Assembly: GCA_045110335.1 (NCBI GenBank)
Contig: JBGCGB010000001.1
Coordinates: 62,001 to 126,000, forward strand
DNA length: 64,000 nt
Direction of reading: 5' to 3'
From: CALBPI01 sp045110335
GTDB taxonomy: Bacteria; Pseudomonadota; Gammaproteobacteria; Steroidobacterales; Woeseiaceae
The notes under the pieces are model-generated. The model was not told the origin of the DNA. It saw only the letters and a list, made by a program, of their open reading frames with translations, and searched no databases. Both the position numbers and the translations under genes were made by a program. The stretch's first letter is position 1. Each line of letters starts with the position of its first letter. This document shows, in pieces, positions 23,590 through 31,739 of the stretch.

Positions 23590-24927
23590 TTAGTCGGCTG
23601 TAGATCGATGCGGTAGTGTCATCGTGACCGTCAACCCCTTCTCCGGCTGATCGTTGTTGCGGGCTTTTATCTGGCCGCCATGTAATTCGACGATTTGTCG
23701 GCTCAATGCAAGTCCGACGCCGGCACCATCGCTTTCCGACCCTTTGACAAACGGATCGAAGATCGATGAAAGCAGTGCGGGGGATATGCCTGGTCCTTCA
23801 TCTACGACGGACAAAATACTGTGGTCGTTAGCTGCATCTTTGTCGAGCGTGACACGAACGATGGCCTCCGGCGGTGAAAATCGCAGCGCATTGCGAACCA
23901 CATTCTCAATGGCGCTGGAAAGTAGCGCCTCGTTACCTTGCAATTGGTTGTGATCGCACAGTGGACTGAACTCGACAAATATTGATGCGGGCTTCCCTTC
24001 AAATGCGGCATCGTCACAAATCTGCCTGACCAGATGCTGAAGATCTAAGGCTTGTTCAGTACCAGGAGAGGCATGAGCTTTGGCTAGATCAAGAATTTGC
24101 TGCGTCAGTGCTTCCATATGTTCCGCATCCTGCGCGATTCTTTGCAAATGCAGATTGATCTCGTCGGGTTGGCGTGATGCCAATTCCAGGGCGACAAGAA
24201 TTCGCGCAATCGGAGAGCGTAGTTCATGAGAAACGTTACGTAACAAGTCTTGTCGCGATTCAACTTGACGCTGCAAGGCGTCCGCCATTTGATCGAACTG
24301 TGAGGATAGATCACCCAACTCGTCACTTCGCTGATTCGTCTTACCGACTCGTGCGTCAAGGTCTCCCGTTGAGAGTTTCCGCGCTGCGGCCATCACGGGG
24401 GTTAGCGGTGCGGTCAAATAACGCGTGAGTAAGAAGCAGATCAAAGCGCTGACCAACAGGGCAACCAAAAACAAAGCGGATGTGACGCCAGGGCTGCTTA
24501 ATACGCCGAGCAGAGGTGGTTTCGCCGTGCCGAACAAAAACCAGTACTGATTGCCATCAGCGTCAGCCATTCTTGGCCAGCGCGGTGTGCGACCGGAACG
24601 CCGGCGCCGCTGTTGCTGTCGCTTGAACGTGGATTCCACGTCGTTGGGCAATGAGCGCCCCAGAATATCCTGACCATCTTGGTCCAGCAAATAAACAGTA
24701 CGCGCCGGTGGCAATATCGCTTGCGACTTAAGCCATTGTTCAAACTCACGTGCGCCACCGCTTTCCAGTGCATCTTCGGCTGACCGGAAAATATCGATAC
24801 GCCGTGACTCGCTCGCTTGGGTCGAGCGCTCGCCGGACAAGTGCATACTAAACTTCAGCATGAGGCCTAGAATCAGGGCCATCGCCAACCAGAACGAGAG
24901 AAAAATCTTCCAGAAAATACTTCTCAT
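23590..24927 (-). CDS. cpxA: Sensor histidine kinase, CpxA-like
   Basis: Inner-membrane kinase of 445 residues. The start is ATG 24927, seven bases after GGAG and four bases beyond the regulator's stop, although the frame extends to 25086; it opens with MRSIFWKIFLSFWLAM as in CpxA. TM1 is at about 6-26, a periplasmic domain of about 120 residues contains a very basic KRQQQRRRRSGR patch, TM2 is at about 148-168, then HAMP. HisKA has His234 (NVSHELRSPIAR), and the HATPase domain shows N, G1 (DEGPGIS) and G2 (GAGVGLALS) boxes. CpxA senses envelope protein misfolding in relatives. No cpxP is adjacent. The regulator gene is directly upstream in the same operon. Confidence 0.88.
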   Translation of the reverse strand: MRSIFWKIFLSFWLAMALILGLMLKFSMHLSGERSTQASESRRIDIFRSAEDALESGGAREFEQWLKSQAILPPARTVYLLDQDGQDILGRSLPNDVESTFKRQQQRRRRSGRTPRWPRMADADGNQYWFLFGTAKPPLLGVLSSPGVTSALFLVALLVSALICFLLTRYLTAPLTPVMAAARKLSTGDLDARVGKTNQRSDELGDLSSQFDQMADALQRQVESRQDLLRNVSHELRSPIARILVALELASRQPDEINLHLQRIAQDAEHMEALTQQILDLAKAHASPGTEQALDLQHLVRQICDDAAFEGKPASIFVEFSPLCDHNQLQGNEALLSSAIENVVRNALRFSPPEAIVRVTLDKDAANDHSILSVVDEGPGISPALLSSIFDPFVKGSESDGAGVGLALSRQIVELHGGQIKARNNDQPEKGLTVTMTLPHRSTAD

Positions 24928-24931
24928 TGGG

Positions 24932-25630
24932 TTACTCCGCGGCAGACCGATAGAGCAGCGTATACCCTGCACCACGAACACTCTTGATAATGATCGTTGC
25001 AGCTTTGCCACCCAACTTGCTTCGAAGATTGCTGATGTGTGTGTCGAGCGCCCGGTCGTAGGGTGAGGTTTGCCTGCCGAGTGCACGGGATGACAAAGAC
25101 TCGCGGCTTTGTACTTCGCCCGGCGTACCCATCAATGTTTGCAGAATACTGAACTCCGCGCCGGTGAGTTTTAGGGTCTCGTCACCTAAGGTCGCCCGCA
25201 AGTTTTGGTTGTCGAGTGTCAATTCATGAAAAGTCTGTACGGGTTCGACGTCGTTGCTTTGTCCCTGTTTAAGCATCACCCGAAGCCTGAGTAGCAGCTC
25301 TCTGGGGTTGAACGGTTTCGGCAGATAGTCATTAGCGCCATGCTCAAGCCCCAGCACGCGATCGTCAGCTTCACCTCGTGCAGTCAACATGATGACGGGA
25401 AGGTCGGATTGATGTCTTAAGCGCGTTAAGGTTTCAAATCCGTCCATGCCGGGCATCATGACATCAAGAATGACCGCATCGACGTCGCCGTTGTCACGCA
25501 AAAATCGGAGGCCTTGTTCGCCGCTTTGACGGTCATGCACGACATAGCCCTCCATCTTGAGCAGCTCGCGCAGCATGGAGACCAATTGTTTGTCATCGTC
25601 GATGATTAAGAGGGTTTTCATTTTGGACAT
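24932..25630 (-). CDS. cpxR: OmpR-family response regulator, CpxR-like
   Basis: A 232-residue regulator that pairs with the downstream CpxA-like kinase. Receiver domain about residues 5-120: acidic pocket IIDDD, phospho-acceptor Asp56 (ILDVMMPG), Thr83 region (MLTARGEADDR) and Lys105 (LPKPFNPREL). The winged-helix domain (about 135-230) has TGAEFSILQTL and RALDTHISNLRSKLG, close to CpxR. The ATG at 25630 or the one three codons later could be used; no clear ribosome site separates them. It is divergent from the secreted nuclease gene, sharing a 189-base control region. Confidence 0.88.
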   Translation of the reverse strand: MSKMKTLLIIDDDKQLVSMLRELLKMEGYVVHDRQSGEQGLRFLRDNGDVDAVILDVMMPGMDGFETLTRLRHQSDLPVIMLTARGEADDRVLGLEHGANDYLPKPFNPRELLLRLRVMLKQGQSNDVEPVQTFHELTLDNQNLRATLGDETLKLTGAEFSILQTLMGTPGEVQSRESLSSRALGRQTSPYDRALDTHISNLRSKLGGKAATIIIKSVRGAGYTLLYRSAAE

Positions 25631-25819
25631 AATGTCATTTTTGTCGCGATCTTTACCAGTATGACGTCAACCCGAGATGTGTAATCCCAAGAATTCTAAA
25701 GAGTTGCCGATTGTCGGGTGGCTTGACATATTCCTGTAGCAATCACATGGGTATGATGGAGTAGTTGCAAACGAAATTACCGGCCGATCCGGCCACTAAT
25801 GGAAACTCATGGAGCGATT

Positions 25820-28800
25820 ATGCAGTACAAGAATAATAAGTGGCTGTTAGGCCTGCTGGCTTGCGGTCTGGCGGCAAACGGCACGGCCCAACTGGTCGGC
25901 GCCGACCTGGTCGATGGCGATAGCGTCAATTTGATTAGCTACGATAACCCGTCAACGGACGCTTTTACGTCCGCGGGCGATGGCTTTCAAATCTACACAC
26001 GCGGCTTGTCACCAACGATTCCATTTTCGTTAGCAGACGACTCCATTAGCGTTTTTCCGGCTGACACACTCGGCATTGTTGCTGAAACAGATACAGCGCC
26101 ATTCTTCGGCGCAACCGATACCGTCAACGGCGATACGTCAGGGGCTGTTAGCGCGACGTGGGTGTTCGATGTAGCAGGCGCCAGCGACATGGTGTTGTCA
26201 ATCGACTTTGCCGCCATGGGCGATTTCGAAAATTCCGATACCTTCGATGTGACTTATCAGATCGATGGCGGTGATGTTCAAACTGCCTTTTCAGTCACCA
26301 TTGATGAGAACATTGCGGCTGACTATAGCCTCGCGAGTGGCACCGCCGTCAATTTGAACGACCCCGCTACATTGCAGGGCACCGTGTTAACCAATGCTTT
26401 TCAAACCTTCGGGGCTGATATTGCGGGCAGCGGTAGTGAGCTTGCGATTACGCTGACGGTGAATACGGATGGTGGTTCCGAAGCGTTTGCGATCAGAAAC
26501 ATCGAGATCAACAGTGGTGGCATTTCCTCCGACGTTGTGGCGTTTGATTTGTTGCAATCGGCCAATCAAAACCTCATCAGCTTTTCGAATCCGTTCGACG
26601 GTGCGTTCGCATCTGCCGGTGACGGGTTCCAGATCTATCAACGCGGCGTATCGCCCAGCATTCCTTTTTCGGTGCTTGATGATTCGTTGATGACCTTTAC
26701 TGGCGACAGCCTTGGCATCGTTGATGACACCAACCTTGACCAGTTCTTTGGCGCTACAGATACGCAAAACGGTGACAATAGCGGGCCGGTATCCGCCGTG
26801 TGGGTGTTCGATATCACGGGTGCGACGGAACTCGGCCTTTCTATCGCCATGGGCGCGATGGGTGATTTCGAAAGTAATGATTCCTTCACCTGGACCTATT
26901 CAATTGATGGTGGCGCCGACGCAGTCGCTTTTGCCGGAACTACCGATGAAGCAGCTAGCCTCGACTACACGCTCGCGGGCGGCGGTGTTTTCACGCTGAA
27001 TGACCCGATGACGCTGGATGGTACACCGCTAAGTAATGTTCTGACCGCCTTCGAGACCGCGCTTTCCGGCGAGGGCGCAGAGCTGACGCTTACGTTGACG
27101 CTGCAAACAGATGGCGGATCTGAAGCGATGGCGTTCCAGAATATCCAGGTATTGAGAAACTTTGAGGGCGATGAGCCTCCGCCGGTTGTGGAAGCGGAGA
27201 TTTTTGAAATTCAGGGTGATGGAGCTGCATCGCCATTCGCTGGCCAGGTCGTTCGTTCATTGGCGAATGTGGTCACGGCCTTGGGTACTGATGGTTTCTT
27301 CATGCAAACGCCGACCGGTCGCAGCGACGGCAATGTGGACACGTCAGATGGTATTTATGTGTTTACCGGTGCTGCACCGACGGTGTTCGTTGGCGATATT
27401 GTCGATGTTGAGGGCAGCGTGACCGAATTCTTCGGATTCACAGAATTCGAAACGGGGTCGACAGTAACAGTAACGGGCAGTGGCGCGGATTTGCCGGCTC
27501 CGGTTGTTCTGGATGCAGATCAACCTTCCCGTTCTCCGGAAATTAGTAATTGTGCGATCGAGTTCGAATGCTGGGAAGGCATGCTGGTCAGCATTGCGGC
27601 TGGCACGGTAACGGCACCTAACCAATCTTTCGGCAGTGATCCACTGGCAGAGGTCTTTATCGTTGCACGCGATGAACGCGCATTCCGCGAGCCTGGCGTG
27701 GCATTCCCCGGCTTGGGCGGCAGCATCGCGACTTACGATGGCAACCCTGAAGTCTTCGAGTTGGATCCCGATAAGCTGGGCTTGCCGAACGCTGCGATCG
27801 CGGCTGGATCTACCTTCAGCGCGACCGGTGTTATTGGATTCGAATTCGGTGGTTATGAGCTTTGGCCAACGGTTCTGAACGTCACTGATGCGGTATTGCC
27901 AGTGGCCGTGCGGGAGCGTGGGCAGGGCGAATTCACCGTTGGTAGCCTCAACATGTTCCGCCTGTTTGACAGTATCGATGACCCGGCGGATTCCGCGGCC
28001 GATGGGCGCACACGTGATGATGTTGTCATTGACCCGGCAGAGTATGCTGTTCGTCTGGATAAACTCGCGCGCTACATCGTCGATGTATTGGACTCGCCGG
28101 AAGTTCTCGCGGTGCAAGAAGTCGAGAAGCTGGGCGCACTGGATGACCTGGCCGCGGCAATCAATGCCTTGGATGCGAGCGTGAGCTACAGCAACGAACT
28201 GATCGAAGGCAATGATGTTGGTACGATTGATGTCGGCTTCATGGTCCGACAGTCAGTCACGGTGGATGCCGTGACGCAAATTGGTCGCGATGATATTCTG
28301 GCCTTCGACGGAAATCTGTTGAATGACCGGCCGCCGTTGTTGCTGGAAGCGCGCTACACCGGCAACGATTCAGAGTTCCCGATCGCCGTGATTTCAGTGC
28401 ACAACCGTTCGCTGGGTGGCATTGATTCATCATCGAGCGGTGAGCGTGTTCGGGCGAAACGATTAGGTCAGGCGCAAAGTCTGGCAGCTGCCATTCAGGC
28501 ACTGCAGGAAGCAGAGCCGGCGATCAACCTCGTTGTTGTTGGTGATTTCAATGCTTACGAGTTCAGCGATGGCTTCGTAGATGTTGTCGGCCAGATTCAG
28601 GGTGTCGTTGATCCGACAGAAAGTCTGCTGTCAGGCGATGATCTTGTGAATCCCGATTTGGTGAATCTGACTAACCTGATTGCAGAAGAAGAGCGCTATT
28701 CGTTCATCTTCCGCGGATCGGCGCAGGCGCTGGATCATGCGTTGATCTCACAAAATCTGAACGACTCGTTGCGCGGCTACATGTATGGGCGCGGAAACGC

Positions 28801-29185
28801 CGATGCAGCGCTGAATCTGATCGAAGAGGCGGGAACGCCGTTGCGAAGTTCAGATCATGATGGTCTGGTGGTTTACCTAACGGTAGATCAAGACGGCGAT
28901 GGTGTTGCCGATAACCGCGATGTTTGTCCGGGTACGGTGATTCCCGAGACGACCACCTCTGGTCGGGTTGGGCGACTCCGTTTCACGTTGGCGAATGATG
29001 ACTTTGTCTTCGATCGCGGCGGAGATCCTGATCAGTTCTCGTTTGTCATTCCGGTCACCACAACGGACACGGCTGGTTGCTCTTGTAACCAGATTATCGA
29101 CGCACTTGATCTCGGCAACGGTCAGCGGAAATTCGGATGCTCGGCTGGCGTTTTGCGACGCTGGATACGTTCCGTCCGCGACTAA
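25820..29185 (+). CDS. Secreted ExeM/NucH-like nuclease with duplicated N-terminal domain
   Basis: A large exported protein of about 1121 residues. ATG 25820 is chosen for its GGAG site and because it begins the signal peptide (KWLLGLLACGLAANGTAQ); the frame opens at 25799. Numbering from 25799, two similar domains of about 200 residues follow (39-238 and 254-450), then an OB-like region (about 465-600; GFFMQTPTG, GIYVFTG) as in ExeM nucleases. The endonuclease/exonuclease/phosphatase domain (about 705-1020) has EVLAVQEVEK, GDFNAYE and SSDHDGLV with the expected catalytic Glu, Asp/Asn and Asp/His. The end holds one TSP3-like unit (DQDGDGVADNRDVCPGT) and a cysteine module (GCSC...KFGC). Probably degrades extracellular DNA, possibly phosphate-related. 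A strong terminator follows. Confidence 0.87.
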   Translation: MQYKNNKWLLGLLACGLAANGTAQLVGADLVDGDSVNLISYDNPSTDAFTSAGDGFQIYTRGLSPTIPFSLADDSISVFPADTLGIVAETDTAPFFGATDTVNGDTSGAVSATWVFDVAGASDMVLSIDFAAMGDFENSDTFDVTYQIDGGDVQTAFSVTIDENIAADYSLASGTAVNLNDPATLQGTVLTNAFQTFGADIAGSGSELAITLTVNTDGGSEAFAIRNIEINSGGISSDVVAFDLLQSANQNLISFSNPFDGAFASAGDGFQIYQRGVSPSIPFSVLDDSLMTFTGDSLGIVDDTNLDQFFGATDTQNGDNSGPVSAVWVFDITGATELGLSIAMGAMGDFESNDSFTWTYSIDGGADAVAFAGTTDEAASLDYTLAGGGVFTLNDPMTLDGTPLSNVLTAFETALSGEGAELTLTLTLQTDGGSEAMAFQNIQVLRNFEGDEPPPVVEAEIFEIQGDGAASPFAGQVVRSLANVVTALGTDGFFMQTPTGRSDGNVDTSDGIYVFTGAAPTVFVGDIVDVEGSVTEFFGFTEFETGSTVTVTGSGADLPAPVVLDADQPSRSPEISNCAIEFECWEGMLVSIAAGTVTAPNQSFGSDPLAEVFIVARDERAFREPGVAFPGLGGSIATYDGNPEVFELDPDKLGLPNAAIAAGSTFSATGVIGFEFGGYELWPTVLNVTDAVLPVAVRERGQGEFTVGSLNMFRLFDSIDDPADSAADGRTRDDVVIDPAEYAVRLDKLARYIVDVLDSPEVLAVQEVEKLGALDDLAAAINALDASVSYSNELIEGNDVGTIDVGFMVRQSVTVDAVTQIGRDDILAFDGNLLNDRPPLLLEARYTGNDSEFPIAVISVHNRSLGGIDSSSSGERVRAKRLGQAQSLAAAIQALQEAEPAINLVVVGDFNAYEFSDGFVDVVGQIQGVVDPTESLLSGDDLVNPDLVNLTNLIAEEERYSFIFRGSAQALDHALISQNLNDSLRGYMYGRGNADAALNLIEEAGTPLRSSDHDGLVVYLTVDQDGDGVADNRDVCPGTVIPETTTSGRVGRLRFTLANDDFVFDRGGDPDQFSFVIPVTTTDTAGCSCNQIIDALDLGNGQRKFGCSAGVLRRWIRSVRD
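25913..27150 (+). repeat. Internal two-copy domain duplication in the nuclease gene
   Basis: Two copies of a 200-residue segment about 214 codons apart. Shared blocks in the same order include SAGDGFQIY, IPFS, LGIV, FFGATDT, VWVFD/TWVFD, MGDFE, LNDP and TDGGSEA. The DNA has diverged, so the duplication is old. I cannot name the domain. Confidence 0.85.
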
Positions 29186-29207
29186 ACCTGGGTAGCAGTC
29201 TGAGACT

Positions 29208-29241
29208 AACGGCGTGGTTCGAAAGGACCACGCCGTTTTTT
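29208..29241 (+). terminator. Strong rho-independent terminator of the nuclease gene
   Basis: A perfect 11-bp stem (AACGGCGTGGT at 29208-29218 with its complement at 29227-29237), an 8-base loop and a T-run finishing near 29241. It begins 22 bases after the nuclease stop. This is the clearest intrinsic terminator in the window. Confidence 0.93.
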
Positions 29242-29369
29242 GTTGCCCGCACCGTGTAGAATGGGTTGCTGCAGAGCAGCACTCGCCGTATCTTGCAATT
29301 AACGATTCGCAGCATGGCCTGCCGCGCGTCTAGGTTTAGGTAACATCCGCATCATCAGGCACTATTAAC

Positions 29370-31724
29370 ATGACCGAGCAGCGAAGCTTTATTTCGGAAC
29401 TCTTTTATCGACGGGTCCCCCAATACCTAGGTCTTTATATTGCCGGCGTTTGGATGGCCATTGAGATTGGGGATTGGCTGACGGATCAGTTCACATTGCC
29501 GGCCCGATTGACGGCCTACATCTTCGTGTTTCTGGCTGTGCTGCTGCCGTCCGTCGCTATTTATGCATGGACACATGGTGCACCTGGAAAGGACACCTCA
29601 AACCGCTTCGAGAAGGTGTTTATCCCGCTTAACCTGATTGCCGCCGCAGTCGCCGTTGTGATGTTGCCGGACCGACCGGCGTCTGTTTCACCAACGACAC
29701 TTGCTGAAACGATGCCGGTCGAGGTCGAAGAAGTTGCTAATGGGACGCAGCGCATTGTTGCGTTCTTCATGAAAAACAATACAAAAGAAGCGCCAGATTG
29801 GTTGGCTTACGGTATCCCGGTATTGATCAGCGCTGACATTGATCGGGCAAGCGCAAGATTTGGTATCTATACACCATTTGATTCGGATGACACGCTGGAA
29901 GGCTTGCGACAAGCCGGGTTCGAACGCGGCATGGGTGAGCCACAAACGATCCAGATGGGCCTTGCCTCGCGGGCGACGACTCAGTTTTTCATGCGCGGAG
30001 AAATTCGTGATGGCGATGCACCGGATAATTTCGTTGCTGAATACGCGTTGTACGAGACAGAGACCGCGCGTGTACGTGTGTCCAAAACCGCGAGCTTCAC
30101 GATAGACACGATGTTCGAGGTTGTTGATGAGTTGTCGCGGTCTTTTCAGACTGAACTGGTCAGCGAACTTTCGGAGCAGCCGGCGATTGCCGACTTGCCG
30201 GTTAGTGAACTGATGACGGAAGACGTCGAGGCCTATCAATTATTCGTTGAAGCGCTGATGATGTTGGAAGTGGACCGCGACAATGTAGGGTATGGCCCTG
30301 TGTTGAACCAGGCCGTCGAGCGTGATCCGCAGTTTGCTGAAGCACACACCCGATTGGGGATGTACCACTATTTGCTGGGTGATCGGGAATCTGCAATCGC
30401 GGCATTTGATTCGGCACAGGCGTTTGATTATCGGCTATCAACCGAGTCGAAATTTGTTGTTCGAATAAACCGCCAGGCGGTGACGGGCAATTTTGATGAG
30501 GCGGTCAAGATCGCCAGGACCTGGACTGAGGTAGAGCCCGACAATGAGCGCGCGTTCTTCCGTTATGCCGCTTTGGAGCTGAATCGATCCGTTGATCTGG
30601 ACGCGGCGCTGGATGCGCTGGTGCAGGTTCGCAAGATCAATCGATCAGCCGATAATACGTTGCTCATGTCAGCAAATATCGAACGCCAGCGACGTGATTT
30701 TGATGCCGCCGAGGAGTTCGCAACGCAGTTCGTTGAGAACCGTCCCAATCGTGCGGATGGCTACACCGTGTTAGCGCAAATACTCAAAGACAAAGGTGAT
30801 TTTGACGGTGCCGTCGAAGCCTATGAGCAGGCGGGTCGTATCGAGAGTAACTCCATCGAACCGGAACTCGGCTTGATCGATGTGCTGATGCAAAAGGGAG
30901 AATTTGCGAATGCGTCAGATAGCTTGGCGCAGCTCAGACGTGGCAATCTGACCGATCAGGAAATCATGCAAATCATGACCAAGGGCGTACAGCTTGCGGG
31001 TCTTGTTGGTCGCTATAGTGATGCCATTCGCTACATGGAAGAAGATGACGAGGCAGCACGACGTTTGATGCCGCCGTTAATGTACACCCTGCAGTTAGAG
31101 GCACCTTCTGTCATGATGGCGGCCTATACCGGCGCGTCCCCGGAGCAGGTGCTGGCGGGCTTAAACGAAGTCCGCGCAGGCTTGCAGCCGCCATGGTCTG
31201 AATTTATGTACTGGTTTGATCTGGCGGTGCATACCATCAATCAGGATAAAGCCGCTTACCTTGAAGCTTTTGAGCGTGCAGAGACGTTCCTGGCGTCGCA
31301 ACCTAATAATGAAAATCTGAATGTGATGCTCTTTAGTGGTCGTGCTCAGGTGGCTATTTTTAAGGATGACAAGGTCGCGGCTGCCGAGCTGGCGCGCGAA
31401 GCGCTAAGGGTATCCGAGGCATCGCTACTCAATGTGTTGGCAACTTCGGAAAGCTATACGATGCAGGCGTCGATGTACGATCTGCTTCGCCAGGCGGGTG
31501 AGGCACAAGAGGCGGTTGATGGCTTGAAAACGATTGTCGCTACCTATCCGGGGTTGGCAACCGCGCACTTATATCTTGCTCAAGCGTATTTGGAGCTTGG
31601 AGATAATGCGCGCGCTAAACGTGCCGCTGATCGTGCCGAGGACCTTTGGAGTAACGCGGACGAAGGGTATGTGTACCTGAAAGTGCTCGAAAAGGTACAG
31701 GCCGAAATTGCGACTGACGCTTAA
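29370..31724 (+). CDS. Membrane-anchored TPR protein with FlgO/TolB-like domain
   Basis: A 784-residue protein whose N terminus (FISELFYRRVPQYLGLYIAGVWMAIE) matches the opening of a family of proteobacterial TPR proteins often annotated as adenylate-cyclase-like or FlgO-like. Three hydrophobic helices lie at about 17-33, 47-66 and 82-98, followed by a domain (about 120-280) resembling the TolB/FlgO N-terminal fold (IVAFFMKNN, GIPVLISADIDR). From about 290 to the end there are more than ten TPR-like repeats (AEAHTRLGMYHYLLGDRESAIAAFDSA, then others). It is a likely periplasmic interaction scaffold; no enzyme motif is seen. It follows the terminator of the nuclease gene and is transcribed alone. 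Confidence 0.8.
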   Translation: MTEQRSFISELFYRRVPQYLGLYIAGVWMAIEIGDWLTDQFTLPARLTAYIFVFLAVLLPSVAIYAWTHGAPGKDTSNRFEKVFIPLNLIAAAVAVVMLPDRPASVSPTTLAETMPVEVEEVANGTQRIVAFFMKNNTKEAPDWLAYGIPVLISADIDRASARFGIYTPFDSDDTLEGLRQAGFERGMGEPQTIQMGLASRATTQFFMRGEIRDGDAPDNFVAEYALYETETARVRVSKTASFTIDTMFEVVDELSRSFQTELVSELSEQPAIADLPVSELMTEDVEAYQLFVEALMMLEVDRDNVGYGPVLNQAVERDPQFAEAHTRLGMYHYLLGDRESAIAAFDSAQAFDYRLSTESKFVVRINRQAVTGNFDEAVKIARTWTEVEPDNERAFFRYAALELNRSVDLDAALDALVQVRKINRSADNTLLMSANIERQRRDFDAAEEFATQFVENRPNRADGYTVLAQILKDKGDFDGAVEAYEQAGRIESNSIEPELGLIDVLMQKGEFANASDSLAQLRRGNLTDQEIMQIMTKGVQLAGLVGRYSDAIRYMEEDDEAARRLMPPLMYTLQLEAPSVMMAAYTGASPEQVLAGLNEVRAGLQPPWSEFMYWFDLAVHTINQDKAAYLEAFERAETFLASQPNNENLNVMLFSGRAQVAIFKDDKVAAAELAREALRVSEASLLNVLATSESYTMQASMYDLLRQAGEAQEAVDGLKTIVATYPGLATAHLYLAQAYLELGDNARAKRAADRAEDLWSNADEGYVYLKVLEKVQAEIATDA

Positions 31725-31739
31725 CCGGTGACTGCGAGT

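Noticed and set aside
24928..25086. N-terminal extension of the CpxA-like frame
   Set aside because: It lies within the regulator gene in another frame; the TM1 start and GGAG site set the start at 24927.
25723..25757. TTGACA with TATGAT upstream of the nuclease
   Set aside because: The hexamers are 23 bases apart, beyond the usual 16-18, and at 17 bases only CATGGG is found.
27344..28117. A 257-codon minus-strand frame inside the nuclease gene
   Set aside because: Composition has no membrane, signal or family features; the opposite strand carries the clear nuclease motifs.
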